Assembly: GCA_022702545.1 (NCBI GenBank)
Contig: JAHRBC010000006.1
Span: 2,728,001-2,792,000 of the forward strand
Length of the DNA: 64,000 nt
Direction of reading: 5' to 3'
Source of the DNA: Phycomyces nitens
Taxonomy: Eukaryota > Mucoromycota > Mucoromycetes > Mucorales > Phycomycetaceae
Made by a program: the position numbers and the translations under genes
Shown: positions 24,990 through 36,891 of the stretch, one piece after another
Numbering within the stretch: the stretch's first letter is position 1
How the letters are laid out: each line of letters opens with the position of its first letter
The notes under the pieces: generated by a model
Databases searched by the model: none
Told to the model about the DNA's origin: nothing
Seen by the model: the letters and a program-made list of their open reading frames with translations, nothing else

Positions 24990-26890
24990 TAATATTTAAA
25001 TGTAGAATAAACATCAGCGCTACATAGATCTGGTCATGAGAAAACACTGGAGACGGCGGATATACACCAATCTTGTCTAATGTTTGACCCTGTGCTTTGT
25101 TGATCGTCATACTAAATGCAAGGCAAAGAGAGAACTGGGTCCGGTTAAATGGAATTTGCCCTTCATTACTTGACAGGCTTGGCTTAATCCTTGGGATAAA
25201 AGCATCTTTGCCAGCAAATGTTCCATTCAGAATCTTCCCTTTGATGACACGTTGACAGAGATTCACAGATCAAGCGAGTTCCATTGCATAGACCATTTGC
25301 CGGATCCAAATTTCTCAAGAGCATTACTGGACATCCAACCTTGAGCTTCAATTTATGAAGAGGAAGACTTGAGGACTCAATGACTTGAGAAACTTAATGG
25401 GGGTATGAGACCTGGTCTTCTTCTGATTGTCCTTTATCAATGCTGCTGTATTCAACTAATTGGTCAGCAAGAAACTCGTTACTGAAATTGACAGAGTGTA
25501 AAGGTAGGAGCCTTTTTCTATCATTGACTCTGGGAGCTGAATGGTCTCTGCATCACCAAATCTGGCCTTACGCCCTTCTCCAGCCCGCAAAAGGTAGTCT
25601 GCAAAATCTTGCAATTGGGTTGCCTGGCTTGAGTCTGTAGATTGAGCTACACGCATACAAGAGAACGGTTGATACATTGATCCACAATCTGACTTCTCGT
25701 TCCACCAGGAATCACAAAAAGTACTTGCCAAAAGTCTCCTCCAAAGACAATAAGCTTTCCACCAAAAGGAACTCGAGACAATTCTTGGTCTTCCAATCGC
25801 CTGATATCCCTGGAAGTTCTGTCTACAGCCTCATCCCATAAAATCAACTTTGTCATCTTCAGAGGTTTTTCAGCAGATGATCGGGGTGTGATTGAACATG
25901 TGGAAGTGGCATCGACTCAAAGTGGAATCTTAAAGCGTGAGTGGGCAGTTCTTCAACCATTCAGCAGCAACGCCACAGTTCCACTCGATGTCACTTGCAA
26001 GTGATATCCCAGAGCTTCTTCTCGTCTTTGTCAGCAAGGCATTAAAGATATATGTCTTCCCTGTTCCTCAAGGACCGTCAACAAAAAAACAACTTTGTGC
26101 TCTTTTAGCTGCTCTTGGGTCCGTGTTTCAATGCCATCCAGTTCTCTGTGGAGATGGCCTTTATATATTGTATCCTTGTGGTTAATCCAAAGATTGTATG
26201 GATCAAAAGGTTGACAGAAACCCAACAGTAGCACAAATAAACTTTTGAGTGAAAAAGGTAACTGGCATTGTGTTGCCTCTACCATACACCCATTCCATTC
26301 ATTATCTGTTGCAAGGAGATCAAGCATCCTTGCTACAACTTGGTAGTTTCCCTGTTCTACACCATTGACAGTCCCAATGTCAGCAAAAGATGTCGCTCAA
26401 GGAACTTTGAAAAAAAAAGAATACAATGATAATATCTATCGACATCTCTGGAGGAGATGATATAGATTCTCCCAATTATCTTTCCATGTTGTCTCTTTTG
26501 TGGTATCCATATCTTTGTTCCCTTGCTCCACACAAAATGCTCAGGAAATTGGACATTATGGATATGTCTGGCTTCCGGGTGTTGAGCATTATGCTCAAAC
26601 CATGGTGTCAAAATTGTTTTCGAATAATTGCTTGCAATGTTATCAGGGCCACTGGTTTCTCTAAAATATACCAATTGACCATTTTCAACATGGATAGCAA
26701 GACTTTGATGGGCAGGCGATTCTTGATGAAGAGGAAAAGAAAAGAGGTCTCAAGATGACTCTTTGATACATATCTACCATCAACGCATTCTTCCATCTCC
26801 TTCCTCGAGGTTCTGTGTCTTTAATTACTGCTCTTGTTCGGTCCTGGCCTTTGTATACTTGTATAAATACTTGACTGATGAGAAAATGTG
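24990..26890 (-). pseudogene. Helitron helicase (Pif1-like) relic
   Basis: Minus-strand segments in order, separated by stops and frameshifts, are all typical of the Rep-helicase of Helitrons: VYKGQDRTRAVIKD, PEARHIHNVQFPEHFVW with IGRIYIISSRDV, and a block CQPFDPYNLWINH. Next come the helicase Walker-B-like LILWDEAV and VPFGGKLIVFGGDFWQVL, and near the end the motif AFSMTINKAQGQTLDKIGVY. The Walker-A region between them is damaged, and the Rep nuclease part upstream is missing. Helitrons move by rolling-circle replication; this copy is dead. No clear 3' hairpin or CTRR end was found. Confidence 0.9.
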
Positions 26891-27937
26891 CACCACATTT
26901 CAACATTAATGAACATCATACTTTGCATAGAGATGTGGATTATGTGCAATAATCCATCCATTGGTGACTTGGGTCTTTTAATCTTCTTTTTCTTTTTCTT
27001 TTGTTTGCACAGAGGCCAGCTCCCTAATATCTTTTTTTGGTTGATTCGCTTAGGATTTAAAAAAAGAGTACTCCTTGTATATTTTCCACGTTTCATGCAT
27101 GGTGCCCTGGACTATACATATATAGTGGGCCAAGATCAATTCTTGCAGGTTCAGGGCATGAATCGACTCTGACTGATTTGACCTTTTTTCTTTTTGTGTG
27201 TGTGTGTGCCCAGTTTCAACGTAACTGCCATTCGTGTATACCAACCCTGACCGTGTTTTCTACCGAGTTTTCCTCGAGAACACTTCCTTTTACTCTGTTT
27301 TCTCTGGCACCAGATTGTCTTGCGCAAACGTTTTTTTAAGCATAAACTTGGCCGACAATATCGGAAGCAGGGTCATTGGTGTTTTCTACTGTAGCTGTAA
27401 AAACACCAGAGAGTAACTGGGTGTTTTCTTGGTCGCCATTGTTTTGAACCGAGGGGATTCTTTGGCCAAGTTATTTGCTCGACAGAAATGTCCAGGCTGA
27501 TTGCAGCTTGCACAGAATGGTCGGGTTGATTACCATTTGTTGTTTGGAGATTCCTGATTTAATAGAAAGTGAAATATGTCATGTAGGATGTTTTATTTTA
27601 TTTTTATTTTTATTTTTTATAGTAAAATATATTCTTATTGTAATTACTACTATTATTTTATTTTTAAATTATTCGTGAGATTTGTAATCAGTTCTAAAAA
27701 GGGCCCCATTGGCCAGATTGAGCAAGATATACTCGAATCACATGACCAGACGTTTAGTAGACCAGATTTACGTAAATCACATGACGTAATCTGAGTTTCA
27801 ATCCGTTTCTCTATAGGATTTTATATTGTTAAGATTAACAAGATATTTAAATATACTTACATATATCATCAAACAACAATAACAAAAACACCAACAGCAA
27901 ATAATAACAACAATAATCGCCTCTTTCACTCACAATC
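26891..27937. other. Intergenic region upstream of the SAPS gene
   Basis: AT-rich with short pyrimidine and (GT)n tracts. Near 27741–27790 two similar words, AATCACATGAC, occur about 38 bp apart; the second runs into TGACGTAA, a CRE-like site. They may be regulatory elements of the gene starting at 27938. No coding region. Confidence 0.4.
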
Positions 27938-30900
27938 ATGTTCTGGCGCTTTGGTTTTCACAACCCATCAGCAATCGACACCTTGCTCGATCGAGAGGAC
28001 ATCACCCTAGAAGACTTGATGGACGAAGAAGATCTCTTACAGGAAGCAAAGTCCCATAACCAGAAGCTTATCGAATAGTATCCTTTTTCTGTCGCATCTA
28101 TATCGACAATTAACGCGAACTCGTTTGTGTACATCTTGCTTGTATACAGACCATGTTTAATATTATATCCTCAACTGTCTACATCTTTGTCAAAACAAAA
28201 ACAAAAACAACAACAACAAAAAAACAATTAATTAATTAATTTAGTCTCTGCAAACCACACAATATTAGCAAACTCCTTGGCTACATTACTGCCACCCATC
28301 TTGAAGAAGGCCAACGTTTCAAGTGGGTATAGCTCTTGATTTTATACTGTATTTGCTTATTTGCTTATTATTTATTTTATTATTATCTTTTTGGAAATAT
28401 TGTATAGATATCCATTCCTAGCATGCGAAATCATTGCCTGTGAAATACCGCTTATTATCGACACCATTGTGATTGAGCACAAAGAACTCCTCGAAGAATT
28501 GTGGTCTTTTTTGGATCGTCCCGCCTCGCCCAGACGCAAGATTGTTCCAAAGTCAGACCAAGCAAGCGCAAAAGAAACAGAGCTTGTTGGATTGGACTCC
28601 CTAAAAGCTTCTTATTTCTGTAAAGTGATCACTGTCCTGTTGACTAAACAAACCCAAGAGGTATGTAACACTCGTTAAATTGCCCCCCTCATTGTTCAAC
28701 AGCAACAGCAACAACAACAACAAAGACAAGGAAAAAAAATTAATGATTTATACATGATAATAAATCCAAGATGGTGGAGTTTATTAGATCCAAGCCCGAT
28801 AATCTGTCAAAGATCCTCGCTCACCTGCAGACCTCTGCCATAATGGACCTCTTGCTCACACTTGTTCACCTTGAAGAACTCCCAGAGGCAAAGGGAATCG
28901 TGCAGGTAAGTAAATATTGGTATTACCAATCATTCACAATCAATTTATTGGTCTGGGTGTGTGGGTATAGTGGCTGAGCGATCAAGGCTTATTGGATGAC
29001 CTGGTCGACCGATTGAACCCTTACCTGGACAGTGAGGTAAAGAAAGGGATTATGATTGTTAGGTTGGGTTGGGTTGGCTTGGGTTGGTTAGTGCTTAATT
29101 GGATGGAAATGGAAATGATGATTAGGAGCACTCGATAGCTCAGCAGTGTATATGTGAGATTATCCGCATGTCCCAGACAAGCCTTGCAGAGTCTCCTAGT
29201 ATTGGCGTCAATGACCTGATTATCGAACTCAAGAGGTTGGTTTGGCTTGGGTATTGAGCTAGTATATTAACCAGACAGTGAGCGTATGATGAAGAAACTA
29301 GTCAAGTTCATGTTGAATCCCGATGCGCCTAATTCGACCTCCACATTGATCAATGGTGTCACCATTATCATTGATCTCATTCGACACAACAATAGGTAGG
29401 CCAATTGTCGTCTAGGGGCCCTTAATGAATAGTGTCTCTAGTGATATGGATAATGATCCAATGGCAAATGGCAATTATGGATACCAAGCAAATGCATCGC
29501 TTCGACACCCTACAGTATCCCTTGCAGACATGCTACGTGTGTTGGCTGATCATGTAGGAGAGTTTAACAATCTTCTCTTGAAGCCAAAGTCAGTCGTAAG
29601 TGTCTTGCCATTCTACAAACCTCTTCTAATCTTCTACAGACCGGGCCCATGAAGACGTCGATTGGAGAACAGATGCCGCTAGGGTTCGAGAGATTAAAGA
29701 TTTGTGAATTGTTTGCAGAGCTCATTCATTGCTCAAATATGTCCAACCTCAACTCATCTTCTGAAGACGAAACCACAAACCAGGACTCTTTTGCGTCCAA
29801 GGAGCAATCTCCCTCGCCCTCGCCTGTAAGACTGACAGCCAAGGATATCGAACAAGCCAAGCTAGAACCTATCGGCGACTATCTCAAAGTAAAGTTTGTA
29901 GAGCACAAGGTCATGCCCACCTGCACCGTAAGTCAAGACACACTCGATTGATTGCCATGTCTACTAAACTTTTCTTTTCTTTTATTTAAAAAAAAGGATC
30001 TTTTCTTTTCCTTTCCATGGAATAACTTTTTGCATTATGTAATCTATGATATGCTCCACCAAGTGTTTAATGGACGCATGGACAAGGGATACAACCGCAC
30101 TCTGGCCATCTCGATCTTCAAGGACGGTCGCTTGACAGATCGCATGGTCCAGGTTCAAAAGGAGAATGATGAAGCATGGTAACTAGGATAAGATCCCACT
30201 CGTCCAGATCCTGACCGCCATTAAACAATTCTAGTGCAAAGCCAAAGGGGATGCGTCTTGGGTTTATGGGACACTTGACATTTATTGCAGATGAGATTAT
30301 AAAGCTCTTTGAGGGCTATCCAGAGACAATTGTAGCCGAGATCAAGAGCGATGTCAATATGGACATGTGGCAAAACTACTGTAACAATGAGCTAAAGGAG
30401 ACCAAGGAGAGAGACCGATTGCCATTGGGAGGCGCACGTCCCAATGATGGCATCGAGGCAGGAATGAGTGAAGACGACGAAGATGAAGATGTCCTTGACG
30501 GAACTGCAGCAAGTCAGGTAAGATGAAGGTATCCAGACTTTAGAATGTAAAAATATAACAGCGGTTGGTTTTTTGTCAGTATTCACGCTACTTGGCCCAG
30601 AGAGGAGGTGAAGATACGGTAGACGACGACGATGAAGAAGAAGAGGATGATGAAGAAGAGCATGAAAACTGGATCACGTAAGGAAGCTTGCAAGCTGTGT
30701 GTATATGATGGCTAACTGATCTGCTTTGAAAAAAAAAGTGGCAGGGATGATTATGACCGTGATTATGGTTATGGCGGCGGGTTCGGCATAACCAACGAGA
30801 ATGAGCCACCTACACGCACACGCACTTTACATGGAGACGAAGAGGAATATGGAAGTGATGAAGAGGAAGATGGTGGTAGAGGAGCTGACTGGTCTGGAGG

Positions 30901-31444
30901 TCTGTCCGAGTTCCCACAAATCAACATGCTCCATCGTACTCAGAGCCATGCAAGAGAAGGCGAGCTTCCGACCCAAGTAACTGTGGAAGGCGCGGCCACA
31001 ACTCCAGCCAAAGTAGAGGCAACAGTAGAGAAAACTGAGCCATCTTTGGTTCCAAATGCAAAAGAGACACAAGTTCAACCAGGCAAAGCAGCCCAGCCAA
31101 AGACTGAGGTGCCCTCACCAATGAGTGCAGCACAAACAGAAACCAAACCTACAACTACCTCTACTTCTACCTCCAACTCTACCTCTAACTCTACCTCTAT
31201 CACCAGTGCTCCTACTGCAGTTGCTGCCAATAATTTTAATTCGAATGCTAGTGCTGCTGACGATGGCGAGGCTGAAGATGATCCATTTGGAGATTTTACG
31301 AGTAGTGATTCCAAGGAGGATGATATTCAGTGGACTTCGTTCTCGGATAAGTTTGAAAGTATGGAAATAACCGCGTCTGAAACGGCCGTTCCTAGTGCAA
31401 AAAAGGATCAGCCAAAGACTGAGCCTTCAAATGAAGCAAAATAA
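27938..31444 (+). CDS. SIT4/PP6 phosphatase-associated SAPS-domain protein
   Basis: Regulatory subunit of Sit4/PP6-type phosphatases, controlling G1 progression and nutrient signalling. The start MFWRFGFHN…[21 protein letters not shown] is the family N-terminus; it is followed by [55 protein letters not shown] and, further on, [21 protein letters not shown] and the GYNRTL…[16 protein letters not shown] block. The C-terminal part is acidic ([13 protein letters not shown]) and Ser/Thr/Asn-rich, as in Sap155/185/190. More than ten short introns, all GT–AG where I checked them; for example the donor GTGGGT after residues QRF-K joins in phase. Estimated length is about 800–850 residues. No damage seen. 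Confidence 0.93.
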
Positions 31445-34080
31445 GGAATTGTAAAAGATTACATCTTTTATAAATATATATATATATTTTTGAAATAAAT
31501 TTTTCATACATTTTTACAATGTGTTTACAATGTGTTTTTCTTTCTGAAGCACTTGTCAATTGGCAAAAAAGAGGGGGGAGGGAGTCTATTCAATATTGCT
31601 CATTGGTAACTTTGCCATACATTTGAGGACATGATGTCCAGACCTTGCAGTTTTCCAACTCCCTAGACTGAATTGAACCACAAGTAACGGTCAGTTGGGC
31701 CCCAACAATCATTGGATCACACAAATGGCCAATGGGTTGAGGGTAAGCAGTTTGTAGAGTGATATCATATCTTTATAATAATGATTGAACAAAAAATAGA
31801 AACGTATATTCAACAGTAAGTTTTGCTCATAATTTCGTGCCCTGTACAATATCAACAGTGCTTGTAATTGTGGTACATTTGTTGGAACATTGTACCAAAA
31901 GACAAGCAAAATGACAATCAGCTGGAATACAAGCTGATTATAAAAAATAGTCATACTACACCATCAGATGGCCTTTCTTACAGACACTATTTGCTCTGAT
32001 CCAAGACGCCTTGAAGCCCATCAAGACAACCTTGGTGGTCTAGGGTATTGGTAATCGTGTTACATTTGCGACAATGTCCCTATCGTTTCCATGGTTGCAC
32101 AAATACACATAATTGATGTGGTTTAATATTCTTACCAAAAAGTCTGATCTGGCCAACTTGATTTGTCATCCTTGTAGCTTGGCTGTTTATCGTCAGTGCA
32201 CAACACTGTCGATTGCTAGAATAATAATAATTTAAAAAAAGGGCATTATATGTGCCTGTGCGCCTTTGTATCTTGATAATAATAAAAAAATTTCAAGGGA
32301 ACTCTGGTACCGAGAAGCAGCCGAAAGTTGACACTCGAACGTTGATTTTGGTAATCAAAACTAATCGGTATGAGGATCAAATTTGTATCAGAATCAAGGT
32401 TATTCTTTTATTAGCACACCGGGTGTGATATTTCCACCTTGTTTTATTCTATTTTATTCCTGGACCCAGACTCTATTCACTAGAGGATTTCATGTAACTT
32501 TATTACTCTACATAACCATTGTTAAATTAGAAAAATGGATTGACTTTCTTTGGTGTAAAGTAGTGCAAGATCAAAAAATTTTATATACATATATAAATAT
32601 ATAAATAAAATATAAAGCCTAGGCAGTTTTTGAGAGTGGATTCAGACGATTGTACCAAGACAATATGATTTTTATAAATCAACACAATACTTTTACTTTA
32701 TCATCAAGATGTTATAGTGTATAAATGGCATACAAAGACGGGTTCAGATCCAAGCAAACCAACAATCTCCATTGACCTTTTTGGTCAGAAATACCCATTA
32801 TCATCATTACCATCATCGTGTTTTGGTTTTAACAACTGATGATAAATGGTCAATTAAATAAAAAGTCAAGGCAAATAACCTAGTGGTGATAAGCTCAATT
32901 GATATCCATGCCTGTGGTTTTTTCCACTTTGGAATGCAATCTGTATAGTTTGGCTGGGATCCTCGTGAATAGGATCATGGGCTTTTTATTATTATTATTA
33001 AATATCCATAATCATGAAGAAAGACGAACGATGGCTAAGAGTGCTTGTAGCTTCAAGAACGTTTGTATTTTTGGGTTTCTCCACAGAAAATACTGCTTTG
33101 GAGCTAAAAGATATTTATATAATTCTGAATACCTGCCATAACGAGTATAATTTTTGATCCAAGTCGAGATGGAAATGAATAATATTGATGAAATATATAA
33201 ATTTGTCACCAGATAATGTATATAAAGAAGAACATGCGGGTGCACAAGCGGTTATATGTTTACACTTTTTTTTTGTCTTTTTCTTTTTTAATAGAATCAA
33301 GAATATATACAAATATAATAATATATATTAAATTGGCTGCTAAACTAGAATCTAGTGTTAATTAAACAATAGGATCCATTGTCTTTGCAATGAATCGGTC
33401 TGGTTGGCATAAACAAGACAGTAAACTGGCAATTATCAGCCTAGAATTGTAATTAATAAATAAATTGTGATTGGTATCCTTGATCAGAAAGGTTATTTAT
33501 ATTGCAATTGGCCCATCTTCAGACATTTATTTGATTTAATAAAACTGCAGGTTGTCATAACGACCGTTATGCATTTGTCTGTTATGGCAATGGTAACCAA
33601 GCAAGGGCCTGATTCATGTGATTGAGTATCTAATTCTCTCCTTCTTTTAAACATATTTAGTCTCCAAGAGGCCTATCAAGGTCAAAATCCGAAAGACAGG
33701 GAGCCAAATTGGACGAAAGCAGCCACGTGGCTGATCTAAATGGGTAAAAGACAGGCTTCTTTTGGAGTGATGATGTAATGATTCGGTCTGAAAACAATTT
33801 TTCCTACGTAATTGATTTTAATCTCCCCACACACCTTTTTTCTTCTTCTTCCTCTCTCTCTCTTTCTCTCTTTTAACTACTGCCCTTCCGCCTTTAGAAG
33901 AAGAAGAAGAAGAATATTAATAACAATAATCACAATAATTATATAAAATCTAAGTCTTGACACAAACCTCTTCTTTGGCAAGGTACAGAGATCTCTCTCT
34001 TTTTTTAAAAAATATATATAAATAAATATCCAAATATCCAAATATCCAAACTATATATATAGATATCATCTTTCTTATTA
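31445..34080. other. Long intergenic region
   Basis: AT-rich with many short frames but nothing recognisable. A short palindrome, CATAACG-AC-CGTTATG, lies at about 33558–33573. A pyrimidine-rich tract (CTTTTTTCTTCTTCTTCC) and a GAAGAA run at 33836–33915 precede the bZIP gene and may belong to its promoter or leader. Confidence 0.45.
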
Positions 34081-34138
34081 TTTCCTACAATTGCTGCCAA
34101 TAGAGAAACCCTTACAACACAACCACCTATCAAACTGG

Positions 34139-34341
34139 TAAGCTTATGCACCTCTTTACCGACTCCCTTCTTGGTCTGACACTCTACAATAATAATAGTG
34201 TCTGTATTTTTGATGGCCGACACTGTTCCCTTTAATGCCCAGAGGGTCTCTAGCAGCCCTAGTCCAACCATCGACAAAAGTAACAAGAAGCTTCGATACC
34301 TGCCAGCATAATTAACCCTTTCTATTCTTGCCTGCCCAATA
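34139..34341 (+). promoter_or_regulatory. Probable intron in the 5' leader of the bZIP gene
   Basis: A good donor (CTG|GTAAGC at 34139) and an acceptor (CCCAATAG ending at 34341) bracket a stop-rich stretch just before the coding start. A second, nearly identical acceptor word (TATCCAATAG ending at 34370) lies 29 bp further on. Use of the second site would remove the upstream ATG at 34352. This is inferred from splice-site words only. Confidence 0.45.
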
Positions 34342-34351
34342 GTTCCTCTTC

Positions 34352-34414
34352 ATGGCAGAATATCCAATAGTCCACCAATGGCCGTCCTTCCTCTCAACTC
34401 GAGTTCAAAGCTAG
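34352..34414 (+). promoter_or_regulatory. Upstream ORF overlapping the bZIP start codon
   Basis: ATG at 34352 opens a 20-codon frame (MAEYPIVHQWPSF…) that ends at TAG 34412–34414. It overlaps the main ATG at 34378 in another frame. Its own start context is weak (T at –3), so scanning ribosomes could leak past it. Overlapping uORFs of this layout are known to make translation stress-dependent in ATF4; that it does so here is inference. Confidence 0.5.
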
Positions 34415-35741
34415 ATCAAGAGCCAAATCCTTTTGAAAAGAGCTTCTCAGGGGCAGCCGTGGTCGAAAAGAAAGACAAGGAACCAAAACCAACCTTGCCA
34501 CCAGTAGCCTCTATTACCAGTCCAGCCATTTCTCTGATAGGAAGTGGAGTGCTGCCAAAGGAAGTCACCAACCAGTTTGGCTGGGAGAGTCTTCGGACAG
34601 GCCCCTTGTCTCCATCTATGCTTCAAGGACCCACAAAGCCAGACGAATTCGGCGATTACCGCTCTATTATGCATCAGAAATCTATAGGCAGTAATCTTGG
34701 CATTCAATCTAATAGCAGCGGCAGCAGCAATAACAACAATAACAACAACAATAATAATCATAATAACAATCATAATGGCCAGCCTACTTATTCCCGGTCA
34801 TACGGTAAGCCCAACACACTAGACTAGAAGAAGCATTTTACTGATGCCTCCAAAGATCCTTCCAATTCACAGCACCAGATATCATCACCAAAATCAACAT
34901 CACCAATATCACAACCAGCCGGCCACCCGAACTATGGCCTACCAGAATATGCCCGGTCCGTAAAGGTCAAGCAAGAATATATTGATGACCATGACTTTCT
35001 ACATCATCGGGAAACACCAAAGCAGCAACCCGAAAAGACTCCCAGTCGAAAGAGCATGCGACGAAAGACAAACCCTCAGGAAGAACCCAAAGAAACCAAC
35101 TCTCAGTCTCAGAAGCGCCAGAGGACCAAAGAAAAGACCCCTGAAGACGAAGAGAAGCGAAAGAACTTTCTGGAGCGCAATAGGATCGGTAAGAATGATT
35201 AATAAGCTCTCTATGGTCCCTAACCTTGCCTCTAGCTGCTCTCAAATGTCGCCAGCGCAAAAAGCAGTGGCTGAGCAACCTCCAAGGCAAGGTGGAGTAT
35301 CTATCTGGAGACAACGACCGATTACAAATGCAGGCCGAAGCACTTCGAGAAGAGATTGTCAATCTCAAGACCCTTTTATTGGCCCACAAAGACTGCCCGA
35401 TTGCACAGGCAAATGGCTTCCATCCCTCAATCGTCCAGAAGCCAATGCAGCCCATGATGCAGCCCATGATGCAGTCCATGATGCGTACCCAAGGCACATC
35501 CATCTATTCCCCCACAACCACCACATCTTCCTACCAAGGAATTCCCTCCACAAGCCCTACAAGGCCCACCACCTCTTCCCCTCTCTCTGCCTCCAATCCT
35601 CCCGGGCCCGCTCCAATCTCCCGGTCATCACAGTTTTATCACACAAATAATATCAATGTTCGCCAGCAGCACAGTATGGTTGCTGGCGGCAGTGGCGTTG
35701 GTGCCTCGGCTGGTGGTTCAGCAGGCGTCCTACGCTTTTAA
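34378..35741 (+). CDS. bZIP transcription factor, Atf1/CREB type
   Basis: Exons 34378–34804, 34919–35188 and 35236–35741 join in phase to 400 residues. N-terminal Aft1-type regions are visible: LDQEPNPFEKSF near residue 15 and SLIGSGVLPKEVTNQFGWES with LRTGPLSPSML around residues 55–85. An Asn-rich run follows (about 115–140). The basic region EKRKNFLERNRIAALKCRQRKKQW (split by intron 2) leads into a leucine zipper with EYLSGDNDRLQMQAEALREE. The C-terminus is Ser/Pro- and Gly-rich with a QPMMQPMMQ repeat. Nuclear CRE-binding stress-response factor, expected to act downstream of a Hog1/Sty1 MAP kinase. Intron 1 is 114 bp, a multiple of three, but contains an in-frame TAG, so it must be spliced. 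The overlapping uORF is described separately. Confidence 0.94.
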
Positions 35742-36051
35742 CTATATATAAAAAAAAAATCCAAAAAAATATTATATTCACACTTCTCTAGTTTTGCTTA
35801 TTATCTCTTCCCCTCCCTTTTTCCTCTTCTTCCTCTTCCTCTTCCTCTTCTTCTTGTACGTACGTAATTTGTCTTTCATCCTCTTGTAACTTTTTTTTTC
35901 TTTTTGTGACTCCAAAACAAACAACAAAAACTAAAAAAAGAGTCCCCCCTCAGTTGGTAGGTAATCAACCATGCTTTATAAATATATATCTTGCTCTTTC
36001 AACCACTATAACATCCTCTTTGTACATTTTCCCCTTCTAAAAAGTTAAAGC

Positions 36052-36577
36052 CTAGCGTTTCTTGAATCCAAACTTCTTTCGCTCGTAAAACAAATCTAAA
36101 TAAACCATTAATACCAGCCTTCAATTGTTTTTTTTTTGGTTTTTACCTGTCTTTGAGGATCCCAGGTTGATGATCTTTGGACAGCCCTCTCGGTCCTTTT
36201 CAAGGCGCGTACAGCCCACACAGTAATACGCATCAGACACACCAGGTGAACCGCAGATCACACAACGTCCTTGGAATGAACCTAATGATCAAATCAGTCA
36301 ATCAATCAATATACTTGGATCCACAATTGAACATTCTGTTAAGCTCACCAAAATTGCATTCATCGCAGATGCGCACAAGTGTTGCTGGTCTTACATAACT
36401 AGATACAAATCGTCAGCACTTGATCTGCCTTTTGTAAACACTGCAGAATATTTTATTTTATTTTATTTTTTACCTGTCGCAAATAACACATTTACCATCG
36501 CACTTTTCGCACAAGCGACCAATGGCAATACCAGGCTGTTTACGGCAAAAAATCAAATCTGGGTGATGCTTTGCCAT
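36052..36577 (-). CDS. RDS3: PHF5A/Rds3 splicing factor subunit of SF3b
   Basis: Four exons on the minus strand give a protein of about 110 residues, the usual length. The sequence starts [16 protein letters not shown] and ends [16 protein letters not shown], nearly invariant among eukaryotes. All the zinc-binding CxxC pairs are visible ([37 protein letters not shown]). The protein holds the SF3b complex of the U2 snRNP at the branch point, in the nucleus. It converges with the bZIP gene at its 3' side and is divergent from the gene at 36892, with a shared 314-bp upstream region. No anomalies. Confidence 0.97.
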
Positions 36578-36891
36578 GATGTGTTTATGCCAAACGAGGG
36601 AACAAACGATATCCTTATTCCCGCAGAGGAATTCATTTATTTTATTTTATTTTATTTTATCTTTTTTCCCTTTTATATACATCCATTATATACACTCTCC
36701 GCACCATATCACACTTACGCGCGTATTGGCAACATTGTCTATGGTGTGAGTGGGAGTGTGTGAGTGTTGATAATTGTGACTGCTGTTTGACTAGACCCTA
36801 TACAGAAATGTATTATTATTTTTTTACTCCGCGCACTCTTACATTTTGACACCCAAACCTCTCTTTATTTTTATTTTTTTCTTATTTACAA
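36578..36891. promoter_or_regulatory. Divergent promoter region between PHF5A and an unknown gene
   Basis: 314 bp between the two opposed starts. Contains (TTTTA)n near 36635–36660 and pyrimidine-rich leaders on both sides. No specific binding site recognised. Confidence 0.5.

Noticed and set aside
30588..31314. Minus-strand open frames rich in Ser and Val within the SAPS gene
   Set aside because: They are shadows of the acidic and Ser/Thr-rich C-terminus encoded on the plus strand.
34805..34918. In-frame stop in the bZIP gene suggesting a pseudogene
   Set aside because: A canonical 114-bp intron removes the TAG and joins both coding parts in frame.
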